Shown here piece by piece: positions 48,201 to 59,815 of a stretch of 64,000 bases of DNA. Made by a program: the position numbers and the translations under genes. The stretch's first letter is position 1, and every line of letters starts with the position of its first letter. This DNA comes from Yponomeuta sedellus. Lineage: Eukaryota; Arthropoda; Insecta; Lepidoptera; Yponomeutidae. The notes beneath the pieces are model-generated. The model was not told the DNA's origin, did no database searches, and worked only from the letters and a program-made list of their open reading frames with translations. The stretch spans positions 13,824,016-13,888,015 of the forward strand of contig OW203734.1 in the NCBI GenBank assembly GCA_934045075.1, read 5' to 3'.

Positions 48201-48599
48201 ACACTGGCCTGCAAAACTAAGTATCATACTTTCAAAATTGCAATAACTTTTTAAGTGCATAAGATATACTCGTACTTTCAAAATAAAAAGGACTCGAAAA
48301 AGAGTTGAATTTTGTGTATTAAATTTCCAAAGTAGTTAACCTTAAGACATGGCTGAAAAAAATTATCTGTTTTGTGTAGTCTACGATAAAACGAAATTAA
48401 AAGTGTAGTACTTAGTTTTGCAGTTCAATGTAGGTAAGCGGGCTGGACCAACCTACTTACGTACTTAAAATGAATTAAATTGGTGAATTTGGGACCCGCC
48501 TGCAGAAGTTAATTATTTTTTATTTCATATTTTTTTATTTACGTCTTTTTTGTGAGTTTTATTTTGTTTATTGGGTTAATTAACGTGTTCTTGAGTGGA
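48201..48599. other. Non-coding spacer
   Basis: AAAACTAAGTATCATACTTT at 48214 faces AAAGTGTAGTACTTAGTTTT near 48399, which suggests an imperfect fold-back of about 200 bp. Confidence 0.45.
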
Positions 48600-48785
48600 G
48601 ACCGCGACTCGGCAAACATAGTGTAGGACACGCTCCGACCAGGTGGGTTGACCATCTGCGAAAAACTGTAGGCAGATGCTGGATGCGGCAAACTGGAGAC
48701 AGGGCGTTATGGCGCTCATTATGGGAAGGCTTTGTCTAGCAGTGGACTAACGCAGCCTGATCATTATACTGATGATGATGATTGG
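48600..48785 (+). pseudogene. Non-LTR retrotransposon, extreme C-terminal remnant with (GATGAT) tail
   Basis: The frame from 48626 reads GHAPTRWVDHLRKTVGRCWM and RQTGDRALWRSLWEGFV, then a premature TAG, QWTNAA and TGA at 48758-48760. RPTRWVDD-like, WR-L-EAFVQQW endings are typical of lepidopteran LINE ORFs. A TGATGATGATGAT run follows. Confidence 0.65.
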
Positions 48786-48894
48786 GTTGATACTAATTTT
48801 ATGTAGCCTAGGACACTCGCGTTAACACGGCGAATTAACTGAGATCTTACATGTCAAAATCTGATCCTATGGTCAGATTACTTATGGAGTTATA

Positions 48895-49130
48895 AATAAA
48901 TATTCATGGATAAATTACATAGCTCTCGTTAGCCCTATACTAAGTTCAACTAAATGACTTGTGTTATAGGTGCTAACTCAACGATAGATTTAATACAATA
49001 AATGCATAGATAACATCCAAGACCCGAGACAAACTAGAAAAGTTCGTTTCTTAGTTTGACCCGGCCGGGGATCGAACCCGAGACCTTCGGTTTTGCCGTC
49101 AGCGTGCCAGACCGCTGCGGCACCGAGGCC
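48895..49130 (-). mobile_element. tRNA-headed SINE (CCGGCCGGGGATCGAACC family), complete head
   Basis: The reversed B box GGGGATCGAACCCGAGACCT and A-box side (GCCAGACCGCTGCGGCACCG) are both present. The body matches 41015-41235 closely. Confidence 0.78.
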
Positions 49131-49530
49131 GTCCGTTATGAAGGAACGGGTATGCTTTCATATATCGACCTTGAAAATAACAATTGTTTTTGTGATCACT
49201 TGAGGACATTGGGCCTTAAGAGGTTATGTATACACACACATGAACCAAATAATACCCTCCTTTTGGGAACCGCCGCAGTCGGGTGGCATCTCACGCGATT
49301 CTACTTTCTCCCCTAGAGATGGCTATTTAATTTGCGACGGTTATATCATTGGAATGGCATTGTACTGTTATTATTTTGCACACGAGTAAATTGGTAAGGG
49401 GACCCCTGCTTTAACAAAATTGGGGCTTAAAGCTTAATATTTTGACGTCCGTCTGTCTGTCGTTCACATAAACATAATATTAAACAGATAAAATGGTAGA
49501 ACAAAGTTTTATTTTTAATCAAACTTCTTT
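49131..49530. other. Non-coding spacer
   Basis: Nothing was recognised. Confidence 0.4.
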
Positions 49531-49540
49531 AGTTGGATTA

Positions 49541-49597
49541 CACTATTTTTATTTTTAATGCACTAACCCGTGCTAAGGCCTCTAAATAGGTTTTTAG
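49541..49597. mobile_element. Minimal fold-back element: two arms joined without tRNA-like centre
   Basis: ACTATTTTTATTTTTAATGC and CACTAACCCGTGCTAAGG run straight into CCTCTAAATAGGTTTTT. AGTTGGATT flanks both sides (about 49531 and 49597). Confidence 0.75.
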
Positions 49598-49606
49598 TTG
49601 GATTGC

Positions 49607-50289
49607 TGGTTAAATAATTAATTTTATTTGTCGATTCAGAGACCCATTTGCAAAACATTAGGCTCTGAATCATTTTACAGTTAGCGATCCCTTAATCGGC
49701 TAAACTAAAACAAATTGGGCTCAAAGTAGTGCATAAGTTACTTGAGAAACAATCACACCTATTAACGTAGGACATACAAAGCTAAGGAGTAATATTTGAC
49801 AAACTAATTTAGTAAAAGGAAATCTTCATAAAATTTCATTGAAAATATCTTTGGCGAAGTTTTTAGTAGTGTAATGTGGATTGTTTGTATAAATAAAAAA
49901 ATATTAATATCAATCAGGAAACCCTCTTTCTACGGAATCTTAGAATGCTCGTGGGCCGACATGCATTTGGCTTCTAAAATTAACCATTTAGTGAATCAAA
50001 TTCGTTTCGTATGCCCATGTATGAATCAATGAATATATATTTTGATACGAAAATTTAATAACATTGGCCAACCCTTCCAATAAAATCAAATAACGTGATG
50101 AAAGTAGTTACAATTTTCGACATGCAAACAGATGGCCACAATTTCAATTAATTTACTCTATGTATTTTCTCTACGCAAATTTTCATAAAAGTCCCATCGC
50201 GATAAATGAATTTGCATTCTTCGTGACGTTGACAGAAGAAATTGATCACTTTACTATTTTTCCTAAAACGCTTGTCAAACCGCCCAGGT
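49607..50289. other. Non-coding AT-rich spacer
   Basis: Nothing was recognised. Confidence 0.4.
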
Positions 50290-50630
50290 AATTTTAAAGT
50301 CAAACCGAGTGATTGGAATCAATTATTTGAGTTAAGCAACAACAGGCACGGCTAGGTGCAGGAACCTTCCCGTGACTACCGCTAGTGGTATTTTTCCGAG
50401 GACTTCTGTGCTTCACAAGTCACGTAAAGCCTTTGCTGCCGGCTGACATGTAGTGTCAGTTGCAGGCCTTATGGGCGGTTTCATAACTTCTGACAGTAAG
50501 GCCCGCCACTGTCTTACAATCCTCCACCAATCCGGACTTGGCCCCCGTGGTGGAGTATGGCCTATACCTTCCTTACGGATGAGACCCGTGCCCCTCGGTG
50601 GGGACATAATTGGTTGATGATGATGGTGTA
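50290..50630 (+). mobile_element. 5S-rRNA-related SINE, plus orientation, (TGATGA) tail
   Basis: AAACCGAGTGATTGGAATCA and GAGTTAAGCAACAACAGGCA form a slightly truncated head. The tail is the variant ACCTTCCTTACGGATGAGAC with CTCGGTGGGGACATAATTGG, and ends TTGATGATGATGG. Confidence 0.8.
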
Positions 50631-50689
50631 TTCATTTGGTTTTCCTATGACTTTTATGCCTCCTTAAACTCGTGGTGTGTAAACTGCTA

Positions 50690-50865
50690 ATGTGCCTTTC
50701 AAGCGCTGAGGTATGTGAACGCCTCAGACAGTCAGGTTTGTCCACGATGTTTTTTTTCAGGTCTGACTTTAATCAGAAATCAATGTCATTAGTACACATC
50801 AGTATCGAACCCAGGACCTATCAAATGTGAAGCCAACATTCTACCTCTTCTCTGACTCTATTAGA
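50690..50865 (-). mobile_element. tRNA-headed SINE (CATGTACCAATGAC family), degenerate
   Basis: AGCGCTGAGGTATGTGAACG, GTCATTAGTACACATCAGTA and ATCGAACCCAGGACCTATC (reversed B box) are recognisable. Confidence 0.55.
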
Positions 50866-51067
50866 AGTATGAATATTTAAAAATGAGAAAGGTGTTTTCC
50901 TTTAATACTCTTACAGAGACGTAAAACCGACAACGCGACTCTGACTCTCCTCACAATAGTTATTAAGCTCTGCAAGTCTTGCAAGTCTGCAAGTCTGCAA
51001 GCTAGTCAGGCTAGATCTAGAACCTGGTCGGACTCCTACGACAAAAAAAAGTAAATGTATTCGGAAT

Positions 51068-51285
51068 TGACTGCTTCGTTGGTCTAGCTGTTAAGGTGCT
51101 TGGTACCAAGGCAGAGGACGTGGGTTTTCGTACATTTGTACAAGTGGCCTCAGTCTGAGTGTATTTTCATGTTTGTGACTGCCTTGTCTGGTTACCATGT
51201 ACATGGTTACCAAAACCCAAAGTGGGTTTTGGGAATCAGGTCAAGTGATTGTGTCGTGTGGAAGTTATTAAATAAGTTCATATTA
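51068..51285 (+). mobile_element. tRNA-headed SINE (GTTGGTCTAG family)
   Basis: GACTGCTTCGTTGGTCTAGC, CTCAGTCTGAGTGTATTTTC, TGTCTGGTTACCATG and GATTGTGTCGTGTGGAAGTT. The B box is damaged (GACGTGGGTTTTCG). Confidence 0.7.
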
Positions 51286-51420
51286 TGTAGTGCTTTGTTT
51301 TCGTATAAAGGTGGCCAAGTTCACGTCAGAGCCGCGTACGGAGAAAACAACCATGATATAAGTTTATTATTTAGGAAGCAGTGGTAGTGCAGTTACGCTA
51401 GTTTTAGTGCACGCTAACTG

Positions 51421-51615
51421 AGAAGGAAAACATCGTGAAAAAACCCGCGGCTTGGTTGGCTCCGCTTGTATTGACTAGGTTTTCCTGTGGGATGGTATAG
51501 GTGCTGGGCAAGCCTAGACCATCTGAAACCATGTCCCAGGCACTACAGCATCCGAGTGGTCAGTTCAACCATCTAGTGTGAGTGTACATGCCACTGTTCG
51601 CTGTATAAATCATCT
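51421..51615 (+). repeat. SINE/LINE-tail module
   Basis: AAGGAAAACATCGTGA, TTGGCTCCGCTTGTATTGAC, GGTATAGGTGCTGGGCAAGC and CATGTCCCAGGCACTACAGC match 23270-23480. Confidence 0.6.
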
Positions 51616-52253
51616 ATGTATAACGCTATCTGACAACCATCTATATGTTTATCCGGAGGTATGATCTCTCCAGTGAATAAGTTCAAAAACCTCTTGCCAC
51701 ATGGCATTTACAGGCCTATGCAGAAGTAAATTGTATGACTGGCCATCCTTTTAATCAGCTATTTAGTCGCTTATCTCTTGATTATTATATCTATTAACCT
51801 TCTTATCCAATGTACCGTTCGTTGTAGTGTATTTAAATTTCAACGTTATTTCTATTCAAGTTTAGCACGAAATACTTACTAATACTTACTAAGTTTTTCA
51901 AGAAAATGATATAAGCACGATAGTGGTTGTTATTTGCTTCAATTTGGTAGCGACAGAAAACAGCAGGTAAAGCAACAGTAGTACAATGTATAATAATAGG
52001 GGTATAACGCGCAAATTAAATGGGCATCTCACGCTAAGAAGATCGGAACGCGCGAGGCGCCAAGTTAAGTAGCACGGGTTATACCATTACTTATAGTGTG
52101 ATGTAATGACCATAACAGGACTCATATGACTCTATTGAATAAATATGCATTTTAGAGACTCACCCCCTTGGTCCGCGTCCGCGCCAGATCCCATCTGGCT
52201 TAAGGCGCGAGCCACAAAGGATCTAGCAGTGGTCCTGAAATTAATACTGACAT
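51616..52253. other. Non-coding spacer
   Basis: Nothing was recognised. Confidence 0.4.
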
Positions 52254-52264
52254 TCTGAAAGCTT

Positions 52265-52619
52265 GTTGTCAACCGTTGTATGTCCCCACTACTGGGGTCT
52301 CTTCCTGCGTCGAAGGAACGTTAGGCCATATCCACCACGGGGGCCAAGTCCGGGTTGGTGGACGTTTGTTAGACAGTAGCGGGACTTTCTGTCGGAAGGT
52401 ATCAAGCCGCCCATAAGGCCTCTGACATGGCTTAACGACTGCCGGTATATGACAGCCAGCACCAACGGCTTAGCGTGCCTTGCGAAGCACGGAAGCGCTC
52501 GGAAAAATGCCACTAGCGGTAGTCACGGGAAGCTCACCCATCCCGTACATGACCGCACCTGTTGTTGCTTAACCAAGTGATTGATTCCAATTACTCGGTT
52601 CGCCTAGGCCACGAGCGCT
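52265..52619 (-). mobile_element. Full-length 5S-rRNA-related SINE (355 bp) with 11-bp target duplication
   Basis: TCTGAAAGCTT flanks it at 52254-52264 and 52620-52630. Its length equals the copy at 21371-21725. The head ends GTTCGCCTAGGCCACGAGCG on the plus strand. Confidence 0.87.
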
Positions 52620-52634
52620 TCTGAAAGCTTACAC

Positions 52635-54204
52635 GTGTCAAATTAGTACTTTAGTAATGAGAGCTGTTAAACTGCACAACAATCCTCCTCCGTCTGATAC
52701 TCTGCGACATTCGCGGTAGTGGCTAAATAATGAATGAAGCATGGCGGCATTGGATAAACGAATATTCTGCAGCCTTGAACGTTAAGTGGTGCGATCAATT
52801 TATGTCGTTTGTGGTAACTTCCTGTACTTTACCTATGTACTTATATGATTTGTGGCAACCATAAAAATAATTTGGCGTCTGAATTTCCAACGGCCAAAAC
52901 CTACCATCGAGCACACAAATTAACTATTCGAGGCGAAAAAGTTATCAAGCGATGAGGTGCTACCGAAATATGCAAATAATGTAATGCAATACTGTTAGTT
53001 CAATTTCTGATAGGTACATTTGTAATTATTTTGGAAGTAATGTGGAAAGCTGGAAATTCCATATATTAAAAAAAAAAAGTAAAAAAAGTAAAAAGATATT
53101 TATTGCCACCAACAAAACACTGGTTGAAAGAATAAAGTTTACATTTGGTAAACATACACATTTTTTTGATAACGTTAAAGAACTTATACTGATAGAGCGT
53201 ACATAATAGTATATTATGATATAAGTGCGGTAAGTTGAAAATTACAGCCGAGGCGATATTACTAGCCCGAGCCATCGGCGAGGGCTATAAGGAAGCAGAG
53301 TCTGTAATTTTCAAAGCGCACGTATGTCATACGACGTTTTATAACATATTTACGAGGAAATTAATAAAACTCTGACTTTGTTATCATCACTACTTGACGA
53401 CATTTTCAAATAAAAACAATACATCGAAAAGAAAAAGCGCGCGGATTTATTTTTAATTGTCCACAAATAAGCGATGCGCGCGCATCAACTTTTTTTTTTA
53501 GGCAAAGGTACAAAAACAGCCAGTATTACTAATAAAGTAAATTAATATTTTTGTGTTTTTGTTACAGATAAATGGTTGTAATTTATTGTCAAAATTGATT
53601 AAATTAAAGAATTAAATGTTTATTTGTTATATTTTATTTCCCAAAGTTAATTTTATTCATAAAATATTGACCACTTTCTTGACATAAAACCTCTTTGCTA
53701 AGATTTTTAAAAGTATCGTTCATTTTTAGACGGAGTATCTGAAAACTTTATTAAAAAAAACACGTGCCTTTTACATTACATTATCGCACAAGTACGTAAT
53801 AAGATACATTACGATGTTGAAATTGGTGTAATTACAACCACTTTACTAGCAAATATGTTATAAAGATTAATATGAGTTGACTGTACATAATATCAGTTGC
53901 TATTACGTAACTTGTCCACTGTATTAACGTACTAGTTCGTTACTAGTTTGATTTAACGTACTCTATACTGATATTTTGACGTTTCTGTAACGTCAAAATA
54001 AATAACCCAATAGATTTATAGTTACAGAACAGGCAGTCCGGACTTTCGCCGGTACCGATCCCTTAATTAAAAATGGACGGAGAAGTTTCCCGCCATCCCG
54101 TTGTAACCCGCTGCGCGAGCGCAGTATAGGGTTATTCTTTATTTATTTCCCAAGAGAGATAGAGAATTGTGATACCACAGCTGAACTATTAAGGCACTGG
54201 GGGG
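52635..54204. other. Non-coding AT-rich spacer
   Basis: Poly-A-rich and poly-T-rich patches near 53070 and 53490. Short palindromic words are present near 53960-54000 (TGACGTTTCTGTAACGTCA). No gene was recognised. Confidence 0.4.
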
Positions 54205-54420
54205 TGCTAACTAGCGCTCCCAAAGGAATAAAAATCATAACTTGTTTTATAATACGTTTTTTTTTTTTCAAAAGATTAACGTAAAAAATCTTAACCACTA
54301 TGACAAAAATTTTTAGAACCTACATTTTAGAACCCAGGATCAAACAGTTGGGACATTAATCGATTTTCGCTAAAAAGCCCGTTTTAGCGCAAACGAATAA
54401 AGTCATAGGATGTTGATACA
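54205..54420 (+). repeat. Half of the MITE seen at 43176-43560
   Basis: GGGTGCTAACTAGCGCTCCC, GGAATAAAAATCATAACTTG and AACCACTATGACAAAAATTT match the left half of that MITE. Confidence 0.6.
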
Positions 54421-54514
54421 ATATTCTAGGTTGGGTTTTCTAAAAATGGTTATCACAGATATCAAGATATGGATATTTAATTTTTCAAAAAAAAATCTTG
54501 TTATAAAACAAGTA

Positions 54515-55128
54515 AAGATTATACTATTTTTATTTTTAATGCACTAACCCGTGCTAAGGACAATTTCAAAAACCTATTTAGAGGCTAAAAATTCCACCCA
54601 TGCCGGGATTCGAACCCGAAACCGTTTTACTTAAGCCAGATGTCGCTGCCTGTTCGTAATACAGAAATTAGTGTAAAGAGGTTCGAAATTTAATTGATGC
54701 CGGTGAGTCGCCCATTAGCTCAATTAGAAGAGCGCTGGCACGGACAGCCAGAGGTTGCGGGTTCGAATCCCGGCATGGGTGGAATTTTTAGCCTCTAAAT
54801 AGGTTTTTAAAAATGGTCTTAGTACGGGTTAGTGCATTAAAAATAAAAATAGTATAATCATGTGGGTACAGTCATATCATTCCGTTGTAAAAAAAAAACC
54901 TAACTGCAAAGTAGGTAGTCGGGGCTGTAAGTGATGCAATTTACTTAAGCCAGATGTCGCTGCCTGTACGTAATACAGAGAATAGTGTAAAGAGGTTCGA
55001 AATTTCACTGATGCCGGCGAGTCGCCCATTAGCTCAATTGGAAGAGTGCTGGCACGGATAGCCAGAGGTTGCGGGTTCGAATCCCGGCATAGGTGGAATT
55101 TTTAGCCTCTAAATAGGTTTTTAAAGTA
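54515..55128 (+). mobile_element. tRNA-like fold-back element, two complete units in tandem
   Basis: The left arm starts TACTATTTTTATTTTTAATG and a reversed B-box stub follows. Then come linker and head 1 (CGCCCATTAGCTCAATTAGA, GGGTTCGAATCCCGGCATGG), the right arm (TTTTTAGCCTCTAAATAGG, GGTTAGTGCATTAAAAATAA), linker 2 (CTGCAAAGTAGGTAGTCGGG), head 2 and a final partial arm. It is the most informative copy of the family. Confidence 0.87.
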
Positions 55129-55134
55129 ACGATT

Positions 55135-55642
55135 TTTATTACAGAAGCGCCAGTAAGAACCCCCCCAAGGCGCCTTAAAAAACGTGTACCTAATATCTTT
55201 CATGATTGGGCTTATTTTCAGCGGAGAATATATTAAGCTTGCTTGACATCGAAATTGATACCCATACTTATTTGAAACCGTACCATGCCGCGCCGTTCCC
55301 GCTATTATAGGCATTAATGATGAACTGATATTGTTTTCGGTGAAAAGATATTATAATTGCTGCTTTAAAAAAAGCGGATAAATAGGAGAAGATCTCCACG
55401 CTACTGGGTTCCATACTGTATATTAATTGAAAAATTGAAAATAGTACTTACTTTAGAGAGGAACGGAAACTAAAGGCATTATAATTACTTTAGCTACGTT
55501 AAATAAACGCACTCAATTATTCCACAAGTTGACCTTATAAGTGTTGACGAACAGGGAATAGGACTCATCAGGATTCTATTTCATTGGAAGAAAATTTATC
55601 TTTCTTAGGCCAGAGAGACAGAAAAAACATTCATAAAAAACT
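55135..55642. other. Non-coding spacer
   Basis: Nothing was recognised. Confidence 0.4.
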
Positions 55643-55757
55643 CACGCCTTTATCCCAGAGGGGTAGGAAGAGACCAGGGACTGCCACTTGCCACGATCCT
55701 GACAGATCACCTTCACTTTATCAACGTTCATAAGTCGTTGCACGCACGCACGTAGAA
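55643..55757 (-). repeat. Dispersed repeat (GATGAAGCG family)
   Basis: ACTCACGCCTTTATCCCAGA, CCACTTGCCACGATCCTGAC and ATCAACGTTCATAAGTCGTT are reversed family words. Confidence 0.62.
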
Positions 55758-55972
55758 AAAACATGGGATGCGGAAAAGACGTGTCGTCTTTTGAGTTAAC
55801 TTTTATTAAAAATGTATTCAAGGGACGGAACGGAGCCCTAAGAGAAGAGACGGGACGAGGGCTTGTACTGTATGCGGCGCGTCGCGCCTTTTCCGCTCAA
55901 TCGACCGTCCCTCGCAAAGTTGTGGTCAAAGATCCAACCGGAAATTTGAATTTGAAAACACACCAAAGCACT

Positions 55973-56397
55973 CGTGGCCTATTAGAACCAAGTGATTGGA
56001 TTCAATCACTTAGGTTAAGCAAGAGCAGGCGCGGTCAGGTGATGGATGGGAGACCATTCCGTGACTACCGGTAGTGACTTTTTTCCGGGCACTTCTGTGC
56101 TTCGCAAGGCACGTTAAGCCGTTGGTTCCGTCTGTCATGTAATGGCAGTCGTTACGCCATGTCAGAGGCCTTGATAGTTTTAGTCAGTAAGGCCCGAGTC
56201 AGAGGCCTTGCTTCGCGTTAACGTTAATGTCATGTCAGAAGCCTTGTGGGCGGCTTGACAACTTCTGACAGTAAGTCCCGCCACTGTCTTACAATCCTTC
56301 ATCAGCCCGGACTTGGCCCCCGTGGTAGAGGATGGCCTTACGGGCCTGCGATGCAGGAAGAGACCGTGCCCTAGTAGTGAGGACATACAAAGGGTTA
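55973..56397 (+). mobile_element. 5S-rRNA-related SINE, plus orientation, with internal duplication
   Basis: CTCGTGGCCTATTAGAACCA and AGGTTAAGCAAGAGCAGGCG are followed by GGTCAGGTGATGGATGGGAG and ACCATTCCGTGACTACCGG, which is particularly 5S-like. A segment around GTCAGAGGCCTTG (56160-56255) is repeated, giving extra length. Confidence 0.83.
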
Positions 56398-56885
56398 AAT
56401 TCGATATTTAATTTTGATTCATAACAAATTTCAATGAAATTACGTTGATGAAGTTACTAGTTCTGTAGGGTAGACAAAACCTCCTCTTTCTGTTGAACCC
56501 CGCACAATGCATAGCTTGACATGCAGTCGACCATTGTTTTGTTTCGTACTTGGCCAGACACACTGTCATGTGACTAGACAGAGATATACTTGTTGTAACA
56601 ATGTTTTGTTGTATTGGAAATTAACGCAGTATTAGGTTTTTGTAGTAAAATTTGCATATTATGTTCATGATTTTAAAATATCATGCATATTACATTTATA
56701 TTATACTTGAATGTTTTTATTATAAAGAAATGAATGTTTTTGTTATCAGTCACTTGAATAATTTGTTTAAAACGGAATATTTGCCACAATCAAAATTTCC
56801 ATAATGTTACTGGTTAATCGCGGTTTTAAGCATAAACTAACTTACCTAGACCCAACTTATATATAATATGACGATATGGTATATG
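56398..56885. other. Non-coding spacer
   Basis: Nothing was recognised. Confidence 0.4.
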
Positions 56886-57064
56886 ACGACTTCTGTGGCA
56901 CAGCGGTAGCGCATCTGCCTATCATACGAGAGGTCCCGGGTTCGAAAAACCCCAGGTCTTGGATGTTTACATGTTTGTAATGTCGCTGTTTCTAGTACCC
57001 ACGACACAGGATATCCTAGAGTAGGGTCAGATGTGCCAGTATATAAATGTTATGTTATGTTATA
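56886..57064 (+). mobile_element. tRNA-headed SINE with (TTATG) tail
   Basis: GACTTCTGTGGCACAGCGGT (A box) and GAGAGGTCCCGGGTTCGAAA (B box) precede CCAGGTCTTGGATGTTTACA. The end is ATGTTATGTTATG. Same family as 32186-32375. Confidence 0.75.
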
Positions 57065-57324
57065 AATAAGATAAGCTAGATCAGCCTACTCTGTGTTTCT
57101 TAGGTTTAAATCATCCAGTGAAGCCTGGTCAGCCAGGGTCATTAAAACACACCCCATAAACCACAAAAATTGTGGGAGGCCAAGCATGGAGAGGAATGCA
57201 TAGTATTGATTGTAATTACAAAAACCGGCTTATATTATAATGTTTCAGAAATATCAGAAGAGTCGAAAAATCTGTTGTCAATCTGTAATCAAAATGATCA
57301 ATAATAGTTTCTTCTTCTTCATGC

Positions 57325-57510
57325 TATATTAGTCCACTGCCGGACATAGCCCTCCCCTAATGAGCGCCATAGCGCAAGGTTGTGCCATCATTGGGGGGTA
57401 ATGCCCATAATCCCCACGCTGGGCATGCGGGTTGGGGATCGCAGTTTGGTGGAATTGTACTGCACATTATTGCTCACCCCCCGGTTTGTGTCCCTTAAGT
57501 CGTCTAAATG
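57325..57510 (+). repeat. LINE 3'-region-like repeat, copy 2
   Basis: AGTCCACTGCCGGACATAGC, GCCCATAATCCCCACGCTGG and GGGATCGCAGTTTGGTGGAA match 40130-40375. Confidence 0.55.
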
Positions 57511-57813
57511 TCGTCTAAACTAATTTTGCCCACTAAAAATGATACCGCAAGCACGTGTAACGTACATCTAGCTAGATGCACTTTTTTTCTTGACAAGGTA
57601 CTTCCTGCATGCCTACAGTGTGATTAAAAAATTACACGTTTGCAAATATGATGTAAATTGATACTCTGCAATGGGCAACTTGTGTCGAATTTAGATTGAA
57701 GTGGCATTGCTTTTATACCATAGAAGACACAGAAAAATTATGTTTCGAGAATAAATATGAAACGACAATTAATGTCCCCTTACATTAATGTACTTTAATG
57801 TTTATTCTCAAGT

Positions 57814-57944
57814 AACCTCCAGTTTCCCGTACACTAACAAGCCGTTTACTGTTAACAGCTGTCCGTTGTCAAAAAATTGATAAAAATAATTTACAACTGT
57901 TAACAGTAGATTAAAAGCTTGCTAGTGTACGAGAAACCGGGGGT
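57814..57944. repeat. Fold-back MITE
   Basis: CTCCAGTTTCCCGTACACTA with TACTGTTAACAG faces CTGTTAACAGTA with TAGTGTACGAGAAACCGGGG. Two pairing blocks are separated by small differences. Confidence 0.7.
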
Positions 57945-58132
57945 CAGTAGGCTTTAGTAGTTTCATCTTATTTTACCGTCTAGGAAAAACTATTTTTTCT
58001 TAAATTCAAGTTTGGCTATAACACAACAACAACAAGTCCATTGTTTTGATGAAGGTGCCTTTCATTACAATAAAAGTAAAAAAACCAGACAAGTGCGAGT
58101 AAAAAGTACCGAACGAGGGTCTAAACAAACTT

Positions 58133-58452
58133 GTATCAGCCCTTTGTGTGTCCCCACTGCTGGAGCCCGGGTCTCTTCCTGCATCGCAAGAAGGTTAGAC
58201 CATGCACCACCTCAGGGGCCAATTCCGGGTTGGTGGAGGATTGTAAGATAGTGTCAAGCCTTACTGACTGAAACTACCAAGGCCTCTGACATGCCTTAAC
58301 GACTGCCATTACATGACAGCCGGAACCAACGGCTTAACCTGCCTTGCGAAGCACAGAAGCGCTCGGGAACAAAATGCCACTAACGGTGTAGTCACGGGAT
58401 GGTCCCCCATCGAGCACCTGACCGCGCCTGTTGTTTCTTAACTCAAGTGATT
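58133..58452 (-). mobile_element. 5S-rRNA-related SINE, head cut by the next element
   Basis: The tail TGTGTCCCCACTGCTGGAGC and the body run into CTGACCGCGCCTGTTGTTTC and AACTCAAGTGATT. A fold-back element then begins. Confidence 0.78.
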
Positions 58453-58454
58453 CA

Positions 58455-58790
58455 TAATACTATTTTCATTTTTAATGCACTAACCCGTGCTAAGGACAAT
58501 TTTAAAAACCTATTTAGAGGCTAAAAATTCCACCCATGCCGGGATCCGAACTCGCGATCTCTGACTATCCGTGCCAGCGCACTTTCCAACTGAGCCAATG
58601 GGCGACACACTGGCATCAGTGAAATTTCGAACCTCTTTACACTATTCTCTGTATTACCTACAGGCAGCGACATCTGACTGAAGTAAATTGCATCACTTAC
58701 AGCCCGGAGTACCTACTTTGCAGTTAGGTTTTTACATCGGAATGATATCGCTGTACCCACATGATTATACTATTTATTATTTATAGATTG
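58455..58790 (-). mobile_element. tRNA-like fold-back element, minus orientation, inserted in a SINE head
   Basis: The left arm (TACTATTTTCATTTTTAATG), reversed tRNA-like head (GGATCCGAACTCGCGATCTC, CTGAGCCAATGGGCGACACA) and full reversed linker to TACCCACATGATTATACTAT are present. Confidence 0.83.
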
Positions 58791-59579
58791 ATTCCTGAAA
58801 AAAACGGGTTTTTCACTTTATGGCCAGTCCTTTCATGGTGAGGAACCCTAAAAATTACTAAGTAGGTAATCATCAGACAATTTTATAACGGCAATACATC
58901 TTAATCATTTTAAGCTGGCATTTACTTAGTATACAGAGATCATTAATGAAATTACAATGATCATTTAAGAATTACATATTTCACACACTTATTGTGAATA
59001 ATATCAGTAAAGTGGATCTCTGCTGCGATAGGAATAGTTGGCAATAATTTGGGGGTTTTTTTATAAAATTATCTAGGTCTTTCAAGATTCGGGAAGTGGC
59101 ATTGGGTCATACTATGGGTTCATGTATCTTTTGAAAGTTTCCATAACCAAACTGTTGTCTCGTTCTTTTTTAGAAATCTGATGAGACTGAATAACAGTGA
59201 TTATTAAATGAAATTTTCAGTTTAGAAATCGGCAGCTAAGATGAAGTCAGACGATTTACTCGATCCTTCCTACATGCTTAATGTACCTACATTAGATTGA
59301 TCGTCAATTTTCAATTTCGTTCCTCGATCATACGACGTGTTGAAAATCCACGTTCGTCTTTATATAATAAAAAAGCTACCAAGTACGAGTCAGACTCACG
59401 CACCGAGGGTTCCGTACCAGTAACACACGCCATCTCCCATCTCGTGGAAAAACTAATAAAAATAATAATAATGCAGCCTATAAACGTCCCACTGTAGAGC
59501 ACAGGCCTTCTTTCAGAGAGAGAGAGAGAGGGAATGTGCTTAATCACCACGACAACTTCATTAAAGTAATTTGACAAAA
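58791..59579. other. Non-coding spacer
   Basis: AGTACGAGTCAGACTCACGC with ACCGAGGGTTCCGTAC near 59378-59417 is a wording of a common lepidopteran non-autonomous element. An (AG)n run lies at 59515-59531. Confidence 0.45.
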
Positions 59580-59815
59580 GTTGACTGTCTTATTGGTCTA
59601 GCGGTATCACGTCTGACGACCTCAGGCATGGTGATGCCTGAGATCGTCAGTTCGATTTCCGTAATGGGATGTTCCCACTGAGGCCACCGGACTCTTTATA
59701 GTAATGGCTGAGTCTGGGTGTGTTTCAATCTTTGCCTGGTTACCATAACACACGGTATCCTTGTTTGGGACCATACAAATATTTGGTTTGTGTGGAAGTT
59801 ATATTGTTTTTATTA
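59580..59815 (+). mobile_element. tRNA-headed SINE (GTTGGTCTAG family)
   Basis: GACTGTCTTATTGGTCTAGC, GATCGTCAGTTCGATTTCCG (B box), GCTGAGTCTGGGTGTGTTTC, GCCTGGTTACCATAACACAC and GTTTGTGTGGAAGTTAT. Confidence 0.75.

Noticed and set aside
55763..56074. 103-codon open frame
   Set aside because: The second half is the 5S-type SINE and the first half has no recognisable family.
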